A DNA stretch of 64,000 nucleotides from Anolis sagrei (GCF_037176765.1 NC_090034.1:19290375-19354374), one strand, 5' to 3'. Counted from the stretch's first letter, positions 49,312 to 60,482 are shown. Notes: generated from the letters alone by a model not told the origin. Translations and numbers: made by a program.

Positions 49312-49548
49312 ACACACTTGAGAAACTGCAAGTCGCTTCTGGTGTAAGAGAACTGGCCATCTGCAAGGACATTGCCCAGTGGACGCCCAAATGTTTTACC
49401 ATCCTGTGGTAGGCTTGTCTTATGTCCCCCCATGTGAAGCTGGAGCTGACAGACGGGAGCTCCCCCCACTTCTCGGATCTGAACCACCGATCTTTCCGTC
49501 AGCAGTCCTGCCAGCACAAGGGTTTAACCCATTGCGCCACCGGGGGCT
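49312..49548 (-). repeat. ACA-type SINE (S2), second of a tandem pair
   Basis: It has the same orientation as the previous copy, only about 30 bp away, and ends 'GCGCCACCGGGGGCT'. The tail is cut short. Confidence 0.85.
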
Positions 49549-49828
49549 AAAGTGAGATGAAGAAGGGGATTGAGCCCATTGCTTTTGGGGGCGGAGAACA
49601 TTAATAATAACAAAGCCCCTTATCTATGATTCAACAGGCAATTTTAAAAGCCACCGCAAAACTGTTCCCCTGACAATTAAGAGGCACTTCATTATCTCCC
49701 TGCAAAAGCAGCCCACACCAAATGCATTTCCCTAATGGAGCCTTTGTTTAAAAAAGTCAAAATCTCCTCCAACTACTTCTCTCAACTTCATATGGCTTCT
49801 TTTCTTCACACCAGGGAATGCATCTACA

Positions 49829-50178
49829 CCAACGGTTCTCAACCTGGGGGTCGGCCCCCTGGGGGGATCGCGAGGGGGGTGTCAGAGGTGTCGCCAAAGA
49901 TCATCAGAAAACACAGTATTTTCTGTTGGTTATGGGGGTTGTGTGTGGAAAGTTTGGCCCAATTCTATCGTTGGTGGGGTTCAGGATGGTCTTTGATTGT
50001 AGGTGAACTATAAATCTCAGCAACGACAGCTCCCAAATGTCAAGGTCTATTTTCCCCAAACTTCACCAGTATTCACATTGAGGCATATTGAGGCATCATA
50101 CCAAGTTTGGTCCAGATCCATCATTGTTTGAGTCCACAATGCTCTCTAGATGTAGGTGAACTACAACTCCCAAGCCAC
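49829..50178. mobile_element. Fragment related to the SPIN/URR1-like hAT
   Basis: It is the reverse complement of the right part of 26067-26810, with 'AACGGTTCTCAACCTGGGGG', 'CAGAAAACACAGTATTTTCT' and 'TGTTTGAGTCCACAATGCTC'. The other terminus is missing. Confidence 0.75.
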
Positions 50179-50179
50179 T

Positions 50180-50460
50180 GATCTACACTATGGAATGTAG
50201 TTTGGAATCACTTTAAACTGCCATAGCTCAAGTGCTATGCAATCCCAGGAATTGTAGTTTGCACCAGACCTCTTTGGGAGCATGCAGCTTGACACCACTT
50301 TAATCCTCATATAATAAAATCATGGGAGTTTTAGTTTGACAAGATCTTGAGCCTCTCTGCCAAAGAGTGCCAAACTACAACTCCCAGGATCCCATAGTAT
50401 TGAATCATGTGAGTCAAAGTAGATTAATACTACAGTGGAAGTGCAGCCACAGAATTACGC
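50180..50460. repeat. Palindromic MITE-like repeat ('CAATGCTATG' family)
   Basis: Both halves are present: 'CTACACTATGGAATGTAG' at the left and 'ACTACAGTGGAAGTGC' at the right, with 'CCATAGTATTGAATCATG' inside. Confidence 0.55.
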
Positions 50461-50564
50461 CACTTGAAAGAGGCTCTATCGACACTGCCATATAATGCAA
50501 TTTAATTGCTTTGAGCTGAATAATATGAGTCTACACTGCTGAATAATATGAATCCACACTGGTG

Positions 50565-51155
50565 ATGCAGCAGGTTAAACCACTGAACTTGCTGATTGAA
50601 AGGTCAGCGGTTCAAATCTGGGGAGTGGGGTGAGCTCCTGGTGTTAGCCCCAGCTTCTGCCAACCTAGCAGTTTGAAAACAGGGAGCCCCGGTGGCGCAG
50701 TGGGTTAAACTCCTGTGCTGGCAGGACTGAAGACTGACAGGTTGCAGGTTCAAATCCGGGGAGAGGCAGATGAGCTCCCTCTACCAGCTCCAGCTCCTCA
50801 TGCGGGGACATGAGAGAAGCCTCCCACAAGGGTGATAAAACATCAAATCATCCGGGCGTCCCCTGGCCAACGTCCTTGCAGACGGCCAATTCTCTCACAC
50901 CAGAAGTGACTTGCAGATTCTCAAGTCTCTCCTGAGACGACAAATTAAAAAAAAGTTTGAAAACATGCAAATGTGAGTAGATCAATAGGTACTGCTCCTG
51001 TGGGAAGGTAACGGCACTCCATATAATCCTGCCGACCACATGACCTTGGAGGCATCTATGGACAATGCCGGCTCTTTGGCTTAGAAAAGGAGATGAACAC
51101 CAACCCCCAGAGTCGAACACCACTAGACTTAATGTCAAGTGGAAACCTTTACACC
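50565..51155 (+). repeat. S1 SINE interrupted by an S2 SINE
   Basis: The S1 copy is split into 50565-50681 and 50955-51155. The insert (50682-50954) is a full S2 SINE from 'GGGAGCCCCGGTGGCGCAG' to 'CTCCTGAGACGACAAATT' plus an A tail. GTTTGAAAACA repeats at 50671-50681 and 50955-50965 as the target duplication. Confidence 0.92.
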
Positions 51156-51159
51156 GCCA

Positions 51160-51735
51160 TATAATGTATTCTGATTCAAAGTGGCAAGATTTTCCTGACT
51201 TTCTAATCCACGGAAATGCAATAGACACAATACATAAACCTTAGTGATTGATATATACGATAATGACTATTAGCAGCACAGCCCTAGAAGAGAAAGGCAA
51301 ATACAAGCCATAACCCTTGGGGGCTGGGAGAGGAAATTGCAGGCGTTTCTCTTCCTCCTCTCTTTTACTAAGGGAGGCAACGGCATTGTTCCTTTTCAAA
51401 CCCAGAGCGGATGTCTGGCCCAGCAAAGGTCTCCTCCAAGCCCTTCAATTGCGCGTGAAGTTCTCCCTTCCACCCCGAACGACAGAAACAAACAACAAAA
51501 AGTGCCACAACAAATTAAAATCTTGCATTTTAAAGCAAACAAACATAGTCAGCGCAACCTCACCCAGCCAGTGTTCAAAGTCCAGGCAAATTACTAGTTT
51601 CTCAGCTCACTCCAAATTACATGAAAATGTGCAATGAGGTTGAAATTGTAGGCTAAAGTCCAATTATACTAGTTTAATATTCCTAATTATAATCATTACT
51701 TATATCCTGTTTTTTCTTTCCTAAAGGAGACTCAA
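51160..51735. other. Upstream CARHSP1 intron, no recognised feature
   Basis: A 106-codon open frame (51317-51637) has no family resemblance. A decayed L2-type fragment may sit near 51680-51735. Confidence 0.3.
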
Positions 51736-51737
51736 AA

Positions 51738-51860
51738 GGTTGTGTCCGACTCTGGGGATTGGTGCTCATCTCTATTTCTAAGCCGAAGAACCAGCGTTGT
51801 CCGAAGACACCTCCAAGGTCACGTGGCCAGCATGATTACATGGAGCATCGTTCATATGTT
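51738..51860 (-). repeat. Sauria-type SINE (S1), partial
   Basis: 'TGTCCGACTCTGGGGATTGG' through 'CACGTGGCCAGCATGATTAC' in reverse. Confidence 0.8.
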
Positions 51861-51861
51861 G

Positions 51862-51990
51862 GGTTGTGGGACGAGGGGTTTTGTATTATGTACTTGTTGC
51901 GGTCTTATGTACACCACTTTGAGTCCCATTCATGGGGGGGAAAGCGGGATATAAGTAAATAACAATAATAATAATAATAATAATACTAAT
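51862..51990 (+). repeat. L2/CR1-group LINE 3' terminus with (AAT)n tail
   Basis: 'CACTTTGAGTCCCATTCATG' followed by 'AAAGCGGGATATAAGTAAAT' and an (AAT)n tail. Confidence 0.65.
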
Positions 51991-51992
51991 AA

Positions 51993-52248
51993 TGGAGCCT
52001 CCAGTGGTGCAATGGGTTAACCCATTGTGCCAGCTGAACTGCTGACCAAAAGGTTGGCGGTCCGAATCCAGGGAGTGGGTGAGCTCCTGTCTGTCAGCTC
52101 CAACTTCCCATGCAGGGACATGAGAGAAGCCTCCCACAGGATGGTAACACATTCCAGCCTGCCCTGGGCAATGTCCTTACAAACTGCCAATTCTCTCACA
52201 CCTCAAGCGACTTGCAGTTTCTCGACTCGCTCCTAACATGAAAAACAA
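51993..52248 (+). repeat. ACA-type SINE (S2)
   Basis: Head 'GGAGCCTCCAGTGGTGCAAT', body typical of S2, tail 'GACTCGCTCCTAACATG'. Confidence 0.85.
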
Positions 52249-52772
52249 TCAAACAAGTATTTCCCTACTTTATACATTTCACCCTAAATATTTCCTTACT
52301 CCAAAGTTTAAATTTTGGGGGAGAAAAAGGAAAAACCTTCCCTTTGATTCCTTCTTTGGTTTAAAATCCAAAAGCAACATCAGAGTTGTTCTCACTAGAA
52401 AAATATTCTCTGTGGGCCCCAATGCAAATATAACTCTGTTTATTACGGAAGTGGCTTCAAGGACCCTACTTTCCATCAGGCCACAACTTTAAAACACAGT
52501 TTGAAGGACTTTAATGCCCATTATACTGAATCGGCAAACTACAAAGCACTGGAGGCACAGATTTCTTATCTCGGTCCTTAGTTCCAGAGGCAAGTATATG
52601 CCAAGGGTGAATTCACATTGTTGAACTAATGAGATTTGGCACCACTTTAACTGCCATGGCTCAGTGCTATGGAACAATAGAAGTTGTGGTTTGACAAAGT
52701 TTTGCTTCTCTGGCAAAGAATGGTGCTATCACCGAACTACAAATCCCAGTATTGAAAGGGGCATTATCTTGA

Positions 52773-52926
52773 CAGTGTAGAGCAGTCATGGGCAAACTTC
52801 AGCCCTCCAGGTGTTTTGGACTCCAACTCCCACAATTCCTCACAGCCTCTCGGCTGTGAGGAATTGTGGGAGTTGGAGTCCAAAACACCTGGAGGGCTGA
52901 AGTTTGCCCATGACTGCTCTACACTG
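52773..52926. repeat. Perfect palindrome: 75-bp arms, 4-nt loop (MITE of the 'GGGCAAACTT' family)
   Basis: The arms 52773-52847 and 52852-52926 are exact reverse complements by base-by-base comparison, with TCTC between. The outer 12 bp of each arm (CAGTGTAGAGCA) belong to the surrounding repeat rather than to the MITE, so the symmetry extends past the element's expected ends. The flanks are parts of a 'CAATGCTATG'-type repeat (52615-52772 and 52927-53180). Confidence 0.96.
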
Positions 52927-53798
52927 TATCTATACTGTAGAATGAATGCCATTTGACAGCACCTGAACTGCTACAGCTCAATATAATGGGATTCTGGGAG
53001 TTGTAGTTCTGCAAGGTCTTTAGCCTCCTCTGCCAAAAAGTGGCGGCACCTCACTTAACTGCAACTCCCAGGATCCTCCTCTGGTTCATAGAAGTCGTGG
53101 TTTGACAAAGTTTTGCTTCTCTGCCAAAAGAGTGGTGCTGTCTCACCAAACTACACATCCCAGTATTGAAAGGGGGTGTTAAACTGCATCAGTATAGACC
53201 AGGTATGGGCAAACTTTGGCCTTCCAGGTGTTTTGGATTTCCACAATTCCTAAAATCATTCGTCCTTACCTTTCCAAGAAAGGGACAAAAATGGGGGTTT
53301 AGAGACCACAATATACATATCACAAAGGCATCTAATGTGGGTTACTCTTTGTTTGCACCCCCCAAAAAGCAAGAAAGGGCCTGAAAACTGCAATAAAAGT
53401 ACACACACAAGAGTGTACCTCCATCTTTTCTTGCCTCTGTTTTTTCCTCCACCCATTTTCAACTCTGTGCACTTTCATTCTCTCCTTCCAGTTCCTTCTT
53501 TCTTTTACAAACTTCACTGTATCCATTTCCCTATATAATAGATGCAATGAAGTTTGCAAAAAAGAGATATTTCTATCTATCTTCCTTGGAACTTCCATCT
53601 TTGGCTCCCAACTTGCTCCTCCTAGGAAGGCTGCAAACTACATCCTCTCCAAAGAGGCTCAATGCGCAATTACGCACGGCTTTTGTCCCCTTTCTCCTCC
53701 CATCTTCAAACCGAGTTCTTTTGACTTCTGCCAAATTACTTCTCCAGATCTCAGAGGCAAGGGTTTGGGGAAGGGGAGAAGAACACAAAGAGACTCAC

Positions 53799-53990
53799 CA
53801 CCCCCTTGAGAAAGGCGAAACACAACCGCAACTCCGAGCCTTTGCTGCTCCAACGGTGCGCCTTGGAGAGCTCTCTGCTCAGTCTCCTGCCTGCCTTCCT
53901 GGGTGGATGGAGCAGCTTCAACTGGGAGCCCTTTGGGGAGGAGACTTGGGCTGAAAGGGGCGGGGAAAGCCCCCAAAGGAGCCGGATGGG
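53799..53990 (-). promoter_or_regulatory. CARHSP1: Probable CARHSP1 promoter and untranslated first exon
   Basis: On the minus strand a GC box (CCCCGCCCC, about 53955-53970) is followed by GC-rich sequence and a good donor at 53799 (AAGGGGGTG|GTGAGTC). The coding exon at 36683 needs an upstream untranslated exon, and this is the best promoter-like site before 60 kb. Intron 1 would then be about 17 kb. This is inference only. Confidence 0.4.
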
Positions 53991-54194
53991 GATGGGGAAA
54001 GCTCCCATACTACATGCCTCCATTCCCTCTTTCCCTTTGTCCTGAGTTGGCAGCTCCATCCTCTCTCCGCTTTCCCACTTTGCAGCTGCTTTGGAAAGGT
54101 CTTCTCCCACACTGGGAATGGATGCTGTTTGGCCCCACTTAGGGCCCTTCCACACAGACCTATATCCCAGAATATCAAGGCAGAAAATCCCACA

Positions 54195-54325
54195 TGGCCG
54201 GAATCACTGGATTGTTGTAGACCTCACAACCTCTGAGGATGCCTGCCATAGATGCAGGCGAAACGTCAGGAGAGAATGCTTCTGGAACATGGCCATATAG
54301 CCCGAAAAACCAACAACAACCCAAA
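54195..54325 (+). repeat. Penelope-like tail fragment
   Basis: 'GACCTCACAACCTCTGAGGA' to 'CATATAGCCCGAAAAACC'. Confidence 0.7.
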
Positions 54326-54381
54326 GGCCTGGCTTCTTCCACGCAGATGTCCTCAATATTGACTGTTATCTCTCAGTTAGG

Positions 54382-54696
54382 TAAAGGCAAAGGTTGTCCC
54401 CTGACATTAAGTCCAGTCATGTCTGACTCTGGGGTGTGGTGCTCATCTCCATTTCTAAGCTGAAGAACCAGCGTTGTCCATAGACACCTCCAAGGTCATG
54501 TGGCCAGCATGACTGCATGAAGCAGCGTTACCTTCCCACCGGAGCGGTACCTACTCACATTTGCATGTTTTTGAACTGCTTAGTTGGCAGAAGCTAGGGC
54601 TGACAGCGGAAGCTCACGCCGCTCCCCAGAATTGAACCTGCGACCTTTCTGTCAACAAGCTCAGCGCTTTAACTCACTGCGCCACCGGGAGCTCCA
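54382..54696 (-). repeat. Sauria-type SINE (S1), near full length
   Basis: From tail 'GGTAAAGGCAAAGGTTG' to head 'GCGCCACCGGGAGCTCC', with small deletions near 54550 and 54660. Confidence 0.88.
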
Positions 54697-54769
54697 ATCT
54701 CTCAGTTACTCACATGCTAATGAATGGATTGCACTCAAATCAGGTTCGCTCATTGCATCCTTCACACTT

Positions 54770-54970
54770 GATTAATAGAGATTGTTTTTTTTCTCCCACT
54801 CTGGACATTCAACAGGTATATGTATACTCCACTTGTTGTTTTATTACCATCAGATTTTTTGAAGATGCCAGCCACAGATGCAGGAGAAATGTCAGGAGAA
54901 AATGCTGCTAGAACACATTGGCCATAAAGCCCGAAAACCACACAGCACTCCAGTGATTCCGGCCATTTTT
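54770..54970 (+). repeat. Penelope-like tail, diverged
   Basis: 'CTCCCACTCTGGACATTC', 'GCCACAGATGCAGGAGAAAT' and 'CCATAAAGCCCGAAAACC' are the landmarks. Confidence 0.6.
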
Positions 54971-54984
54971 TGTTTTTGTCTTTT

Positions 54985-55193
54985 TCATATCAGGAGTGAC
55001 TTGAGAAACTGCAAGTCACATCTGGTGTGAGAGAATTGGTCATCTGCAACAACGTTGCCCAGGGGACGCCCAGATGTTTTATCATCCTGTGGGAGGCTTG
55101 AAGCTGGAGCCGACAGACTAGAGCTCACCCCGCTCCCTTGATTTGAATTGCAAACCTTTTGGTCGGTAGTCCTTGCGCCACCGGAGGCTCCAT
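54985..55193 (-). repeat. ACA-type SINE (S2), with internal deletions
   Basis: From 'CATATCAGGAGTGACTTGAG' to 'GCGCCACCGGAGGCTCC'. Confidence 0.82.
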
Positions 55194-55269
55194 GCTGGCC
55201 GTGAAAGCCTTTGACAGTGCATTCATTCTGCTCCACCTGCTTCCATTGCTGCAAATTGAGGCTGCATGG

Positions 55270-55405
55270 AGAGCTGTGTTTCCCAAACGGTGCCCCCCAC
55301 AATGTTTTGGTCTTCACCTTCCAGAGTTTTGGACCATGTGTCAAAGCTCTTGGGAGCTGAAGTCCAAAAGTTCCGTAGGACCACACTTTGGGAACCAGTG
55401 ATTAT
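55270..55405. repeat. Palindromic hAT-like MITE, diverged
   Basis: Inverted ends 'GTGTTTCCCAAACGGTGC' and 'CACACTTTGGGAACCAGTG'. Confidence 0.55.
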
Positions 55406-55419
55406 TCATAGACCATAAA

Positions 55420-55905
55420 TAGGATACAGTTTGACCCCACTTTTAATTGTCGTGGCTCAATGCTATGGAGTAGCAAGTGTTGTAGTTTGACAAGGTCTTT
55501 CACCTTCTCTGTCAAAGAGTGCTGGTGCCTCCCCAAACTACATCTCCTAGGATTGCCATGGCAATTCAAGTAGGGTCAAATCGCATTGTCCTCAGCCTAT
55601 TGCAATGCTGCAAACAAAGGCTGCATCTTGAATGTGGAATGAATGCAGTCTGGCACTTCTTTAGCTGCTTTGCCTCAATGCTTTAGAAGCATGTGAGTTG
55701 TAGTTTGACAAGGATTTCATTTACACTGCAGAAGGAATGCAGTTTACTTACTTTGGCTCAAAGCCGTGGAATTGGGGGAACTGTAATATTATAAGAGGAC
55801 TGGTGTCTCGCCAAACTACAACTCCCAGGATTCCATCACATTGTATTGAGCTTTGGCAGTTAAAGACGTGTCAAACTGCATTCATCTTACAGTATAGATG
55901 CCGGG
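55420..55905. repeat. Two adjacent palindromic MITE-like copies ('CAATGCTATG' family)
   Basis: 'CTCAATGCTATGGAG' (55459) and 'CCTCAATGCTTTAGAAG' (55672) each begin a copy. 'ATTGAGCTTTGGCAGTTAAA' closes the second. Confidence 0.55.
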
Positions 55906-55909
55906 AAAA

Positions 55910-56640
55910 TGAGGCTCACTGCCGTCTCTGTCTGTAGGCCACTTTGCGGGGGCCTCAGCATTTCCATCATCAGCAGAACAGATATACAATGGGGACACAG
56001 CAAAGTGGCACTGGGACGAAGGGTCCAGATTGCTCTCTATTTGTTGTTGCTGAGCGCCAAAGGCAAGTTCTTCTGGAACGGTTCTGCTGATGGTTTGCGT
56101 CAGGGGAACAAAACTCTAATTTCCCCCTCCCTTCTAGGCTGCATTTGATTATGGGGAAAGCGAAGCATTGATTTGTGCAAATGTGATCAGAGGTAACCCC
56201 CCCCCCCCCTTTCCAGGGCTCTATAAAAGATAGTTCAAAATCAGGGAATTAATAGTTTTGCCAAGGACACCAGGCTGAATTGATCCCATAATCCCCTATT
56301 TCTCCTCCTGTTTTTATGAATGGAGTCCGACTACTCAGTGCTCCCCTGAACTTCCATGCACCCCCCCCCCATGAACTCTTATGAGTTCTTATGAACTTTC
56401 ATGAACTTTATAGGAACTTTTATAAACTCTTGCCAAACTTTATGAACTTCTATGGACTTTGGAGGGGCTGACGTGACTTCCCCTTAGACCCTGCATGATG
56501 CCTGCTTTTCCTGTGAACTCTGTGTATGCTCCCTTGCTCCGTTCCTCATTCCCTATATGTATGTATATCTATATAAGGAAATATGAAGGAAAGCAACCTT
56601 TTTCAAGAACCAGCAACTCATGACTCTTGGGGTTTCCAAA
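55910..56640. other. Intergenic, no recognised feature
   Basis: Contains short poly-C runs (56195, 56362) and a small array of 'ATGAACTTTTATGAAC'-like steps at 56370-56460. No exon is seen. Confidence 0.35.
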
Positions 56641-56734
56641 CTTCCTGACCCAGTAATTCAAAAAGACTCCACCAGATCAATTTGCATGAACGATAGATAA
56701 ATGACTCTATCTATCTGGATAGGGAGCTTGCTGG

Positions 56735-57048
56735 AGAGGAAGTCACAGGGAGGAGGGAGCAAGCTTTCTGCTTCCCTGGAGACTAGGACACGGAACAATG
56801 GCTTCAAACTACAAGAAAGGAGATTCCATCTGAACATTAGGAAGAACTTCCTGACTGTGAGAGCCATTCAGCAGTGGAACTCTCTGTCCCAGAGTGTGGG
56901 GGAGGCTCCTTCTTTGGAAGCTTTTACATAGAGGCTGGATGGCCATCTGTCAGGGGTGCTTTGAATGCAATATTCCTGCTTCTTGGCAGGGGGTTGGACT
57001 GGATAGCAAATGAGGTCTCTTCCAACTCTATGATTCTATGATTCTTGG
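56735..57048 (+). repeat. CR1 LINE 3' end with octamer tail
   Basis: The frame 'NNGFKLQERRFHLNIRKNFL' continues to 'TVRAIQQWNSLSQSVGEAPS'. It ends 'CAACTCTATGATTCTATGAT', the characteristic CR1 repeat terminus. Confidence 0.92.
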
Positions 57049-57319
57049 AGGACTGATAGCCAGGCCATCCAGAACAATAGAGTCTATGGACATACTGGAT
57101 CACCCGATATAAATGGCATTTCCCCATCTGTGAGGAACCGGAGATTTTGTCATGCCTCCCTACTGTGTCACATTCTGATCCGAAACCAAATCTCTGTTTC
57201 AACAATGCACTCCATATTGCAGCAAGGAAAAACAAAAGGACCTGGCCTCTCGGGTCCAGACAAAGATGTTATTTCAAAGGAATCAAACAATAACCTCGGC
57301 CAGGCTTGAGAGCCTAAAG

Positions 57320-57674
57320 CAGGGGTCCTCAAACTTTTTAAACAGAGGGCCAGGTCACAGTCCCTCAAACCATTGGGGGGGCGGATTATATTTTGGAAAA
57401 AAATTAATGAATTCCTAAGAACATTGCACATATCTTATTTGTAGTGCAAAAACACTTAAAAACAATACAATAATTAAAATAAAGAACATTTTTAATAAAT
57501 ATACTCTTATTAATTTTTCAATGGGAAGTGTGGGCCTGCTTTTGGCTGATGAGATAGGATTGTTGTTGTTGTCGTGAGCTTTCAAGTCGTTTCAGACTTA
57601 GGTTGACCCTGAGTGAGGGTAAATGACCTTGGAGGGCTGGATTCGGCCCTTGGGCCTTAGTTTGAGGACCCCTC
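57320..57674. mobile_element. hAT-family non-autonomous element, short relative of 14095-15144
   Basis: The termini CAGGGGTCCTCAAAC and GTTTGAGGACCCCTC are flanked by the perfect 8-bp duplication GCCTAAAG (57312-57319 and 57675-57682). The right half includes a CORE-SINE scrap (57560-57625). Confidence 0.88.
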
Positions 57675-57729
57675 GCCTAAAGCTATCACCCAGCCATTTG
57701 GCAAACACTGGCCATTCTTAGTCCAGTCA

Positions 57730-58080
57730 AGTAGACATTTCTTCATTGTTTCCCTGTTGCCCGCCTCCCTTCCACCCCATTGGCTAGGCGGCCAAAAGCA
57801 GGGCCAGGGCCCTCATTGGATCTCCTCCTGGCTTGCTGATGTCACAGCCAATCATAACAAAGCCAGCTCGGGGTGGGGTGGGGTGGGGTGGGCGGGCGGT
57901 CATAGGAACTTTTGAATCTGAAGTCTACATATATTGTATTTCTCTGCCCTGTGTTATGTCAATTTTGTTGGCAGACTACTGCAATTGTCATCCTTTCTAG
58001 CTGGAATGAAATAAAACCTTGGTGGCTTTCTCTTCAACTTGGTGATATTTATTCTAGAATACTGGCTTCTCACCAGGCAA
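57730..58080 (+). mobile_element. LTR-like fossil (endogenous retrovirus type)
   Basis: CCAAT-type boxes, a GGGTGGGGTG tract and 'AATAAAACCTTGGTGGC' followed by 'CAACTTGGTGATATTTATT' resemble the promoter-to-U5 order of a retroviral LTR. The segment after the polyA signal is similar to that at 59870-59930. The ends were not found, so extent and family are uncertain. Confidence 0.45.
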
Positions 58081-58139
58081 CTCACAATGGCTTGGATCTC
58101 TCTATCCATAGCCACTCTAAATTGCTCGACAACACAAAG

Positions 58140-59170
58140 AGGACAACAGACTGTGGAATGAATGCAGTTTGGCATCACTTTAAAAGCCATGCATCTATGT
58201 CATGGAATCATGGTGACCCTGAGGGCCGCGGAGGCCCCCGCCTTCAAGTTGGTTTGAACTGCAGCAGAGAGTTCCGCAGTTCCTGGAGGCCGCAATTGGG
58301 ACAAACTGATGAAATGTGCCCCAATAGACAGCTCAAACTAGGACTGCGCTCAGCCTCTGCTACTTTTCCCCAAGCCCTAACATTGTATCAGTTCCCTAAT
58401 AAAAGTACTTGAGAATTGCAACTTTTAACTTTTCCGCTTGATACTTTGTGTCTTTCACTTGCCTGAACTAACCAATGCATGAAATAAACCTCTTTCTAGG
58501 CTCCGGGGAACCGTGAGCCTGCCTGGGATGCTTTCCCGGCGTCCCAGGGACGCTGGATCTGCGTCAACCGAAACCGTGGATACGGGAACCCCCTTTTGGG
58601 CCCCCGTATCCGCAAAAACCTCAAAATGGCAGATCGGCTCCGTTTTAATGTCATATTTTTCTGTGCTTAATTCTAAACTAAACTGCTATTTTGCTTTTCT
58701 CATTTTGGATCCCTACGCCCAGGAAATAACCTTTCTATTTTTGAGAATATAATTTGACGGAAAACAGCTGATTGCCAAAAATCGCCGGTTCCGTGCAAAC
58801 AACCAACTGTCCCTCACCGCCGCTCACCCCTGCCTGGACCCGGGGACTTGATGCGGCTCCCCCCATGGGGCTTCGGAGATGGGCCAGGGCAGGAAGTCCA
58901 GCCCTTGGGAAGGAGTTATAGTTTCCCAAGGACCAAGCTGTGGATTCGCAGCAGATCGACTCGGAGTCCATCTGCTAACTTTTACTAAGGCAAAAAGGAC
59001 TTTCTGTTGCCTGTTTTGGACTACAGGACACATCTATTTCCACGGACTTTCTCAAGAAATATCCGACTCCAAGTTTTCAAATAAAAAGATCAATTCTTTT
59101 ATTAAATATCTGGGATGGGGATGGGATCTTTTTGTACTATGTAAGGTTTATGTATTGATTGTATATGTAT
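58140..59170. other. Intergenic, mixed sequence
   Basis: Two AATAAA-like signals (58398, 58486) and a GC-rich block (58495-58620, with local inverted repeats such as 'CCTGGGATGC...GTCCCAGG') occur. These could be further fossil LTR pieces. No gene is supported. Confidence 0.3.
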
Positions 59171-59965
59171 GAAATATTATTTGCCCTTCTGCTTTCCCCC
59201 CTTGCCCTCTGCCCCAGAAAAGGAAACATTCAGTGCCAGAAGGAGGGCCATTATCTCCCTCGATACCAACCTTGCCACCAAACATTTGCATGAACAATAG
59301 CAACTGGAGATTCTTTGTTTATTTTCTGAGTTTGTCTGATAGACAAGGAATTTCTTTGGACATTTTAAATTCAATCATAAAAGGGCGAGACTGGCCCCAA
59401 GGGTCTTCCTGCCCAGGTCTGTTTATCTTCATCCACAAACCCATCAGGAAAACACCCCTTATCAGATCAAAACAGGAAAACTCTTCTTAAACTAATCAGC
59501 CTTTTTCAGCCAAACAATGCCTCGATGTTCCAGCGGGCCGGCAAAGTAATAATCCCATTTTCTTCCCATTGTCCACGCTCGTCCCGCCTCCTCTGATTCG
59601 TCCATCCATGGAAGCTAGAGGAGCGTCTGCATTGGCTCCCCAGAGGCGGGGAAGCCTGCTGATTAGCCCAGAGCGAGGCGGGCCACCAAGCCTCTTCCCA
59701 GCTGTTCGAACTGTGAACCAATCAGCAAGAAGCAGGGCGGGGAAGGGCGGGCGGGAAATTTGAAACGTTTTTCTGTACTTTCCCTATAAAAATGCCTGTA
59801 AACTCTGTGTTGGCATGCTTGTGGTGGAAATATTCCCACAATTGCATCCGATCTCAGCTGAATCGCTAATAAAGAACCTTGGTCGCCATCTTCTTCCACT
59901 TTGGTGAGATTTTATTATTTTTTAAATATTTTTCGCTGCTGGAATTCGCTTCTCTGTTCTCACCA
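59171..59965 (+). mobile_element. Probable solo LTR of an endogenous retrovirus
   Basis: The order CCAAT (near 59717), TATAAAA (near 59785), a short R-like stretch and AATAAAG (near 59868) followed by 'CCTTGGTCGCC' is that of a gammaretrovirus-like LTR. No gag, pol or env is seen. It looks like a fossil of uncertain age, and its boundaries are approximate. Confidence 0.55.
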
Positions 59966-60054
59966 AGGTCTAAGGGCCCTCTTTGGTGCGGTCCTCGGGG
60001 TCTCCTTTACTGAGGAGACCGTTCCAAAAGCGGTCTCGATATCCATGGGAGTTG

Positions 60055-60235
60055 TCGTTTGACAAGGTCTTTAGCCTCCTCTGCCCAAGATCCATGAGGA
60101 CAGGTGGGTAAGAAATAAAATAATAATAGTAATTAGAGTGCTGGGACCAAGCTACCAGCCCAAAAATTCCATAACATTGAGCCATGGCAGTTAAATTGAT
60201 GTCAAACTGAATTTATTCCACAGTGTAAATGCACT
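60055..60235. repeat. Palindromic MITE-like repeat ('CAATGCTATG' family)
   Basis: 'AGTTGTCGTTTGACAAGGTC' and 'CATTGAGCCATGGCAGTTAA' with the end 'CACAGTGTAAATGCAC'. Confidence 0.5.
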
Positions 60236-60342
60236 GAGAGCCACTTTATCATTCCCTGGAGTGCTGTGTTGTGTTTAGTTGTGTTTGCACCATGTAATGG
60301 GGAATGTTTAGGGACATGTAACTTTCCCTTGAAGTTGTTTTA

Positions 60343-60482
60343 TAACAGACCTGTGCAAACTTGGGTCCTGCAGGTGTTTTGGACTTCAACTCCCACAATT
60401 CCTAACAGCCTACCGGCTGTTAGGAATTGTGGGAGTTGAAATCCAAAACACCTGCAGGACCCAAGTTTGCCCAGGCCTGTTT
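60343..60482. repeat. Palindromic MITE ('GGGCAAACTT' family), near-perfect
   Basis: Arms 60343-60410 and 60415-60482 pair with about four mismatches around a TACC loop. It lies about 165 bp upstream of the start codon at 60647. Confidence 0.9.

Noticed and set aside
53547-53954. 135-codon plus-strand frame near the presumed CARHSP1 promoter
   Set aside because: It is a by-product of GC-rich promoter sequence and lacks any family feature.
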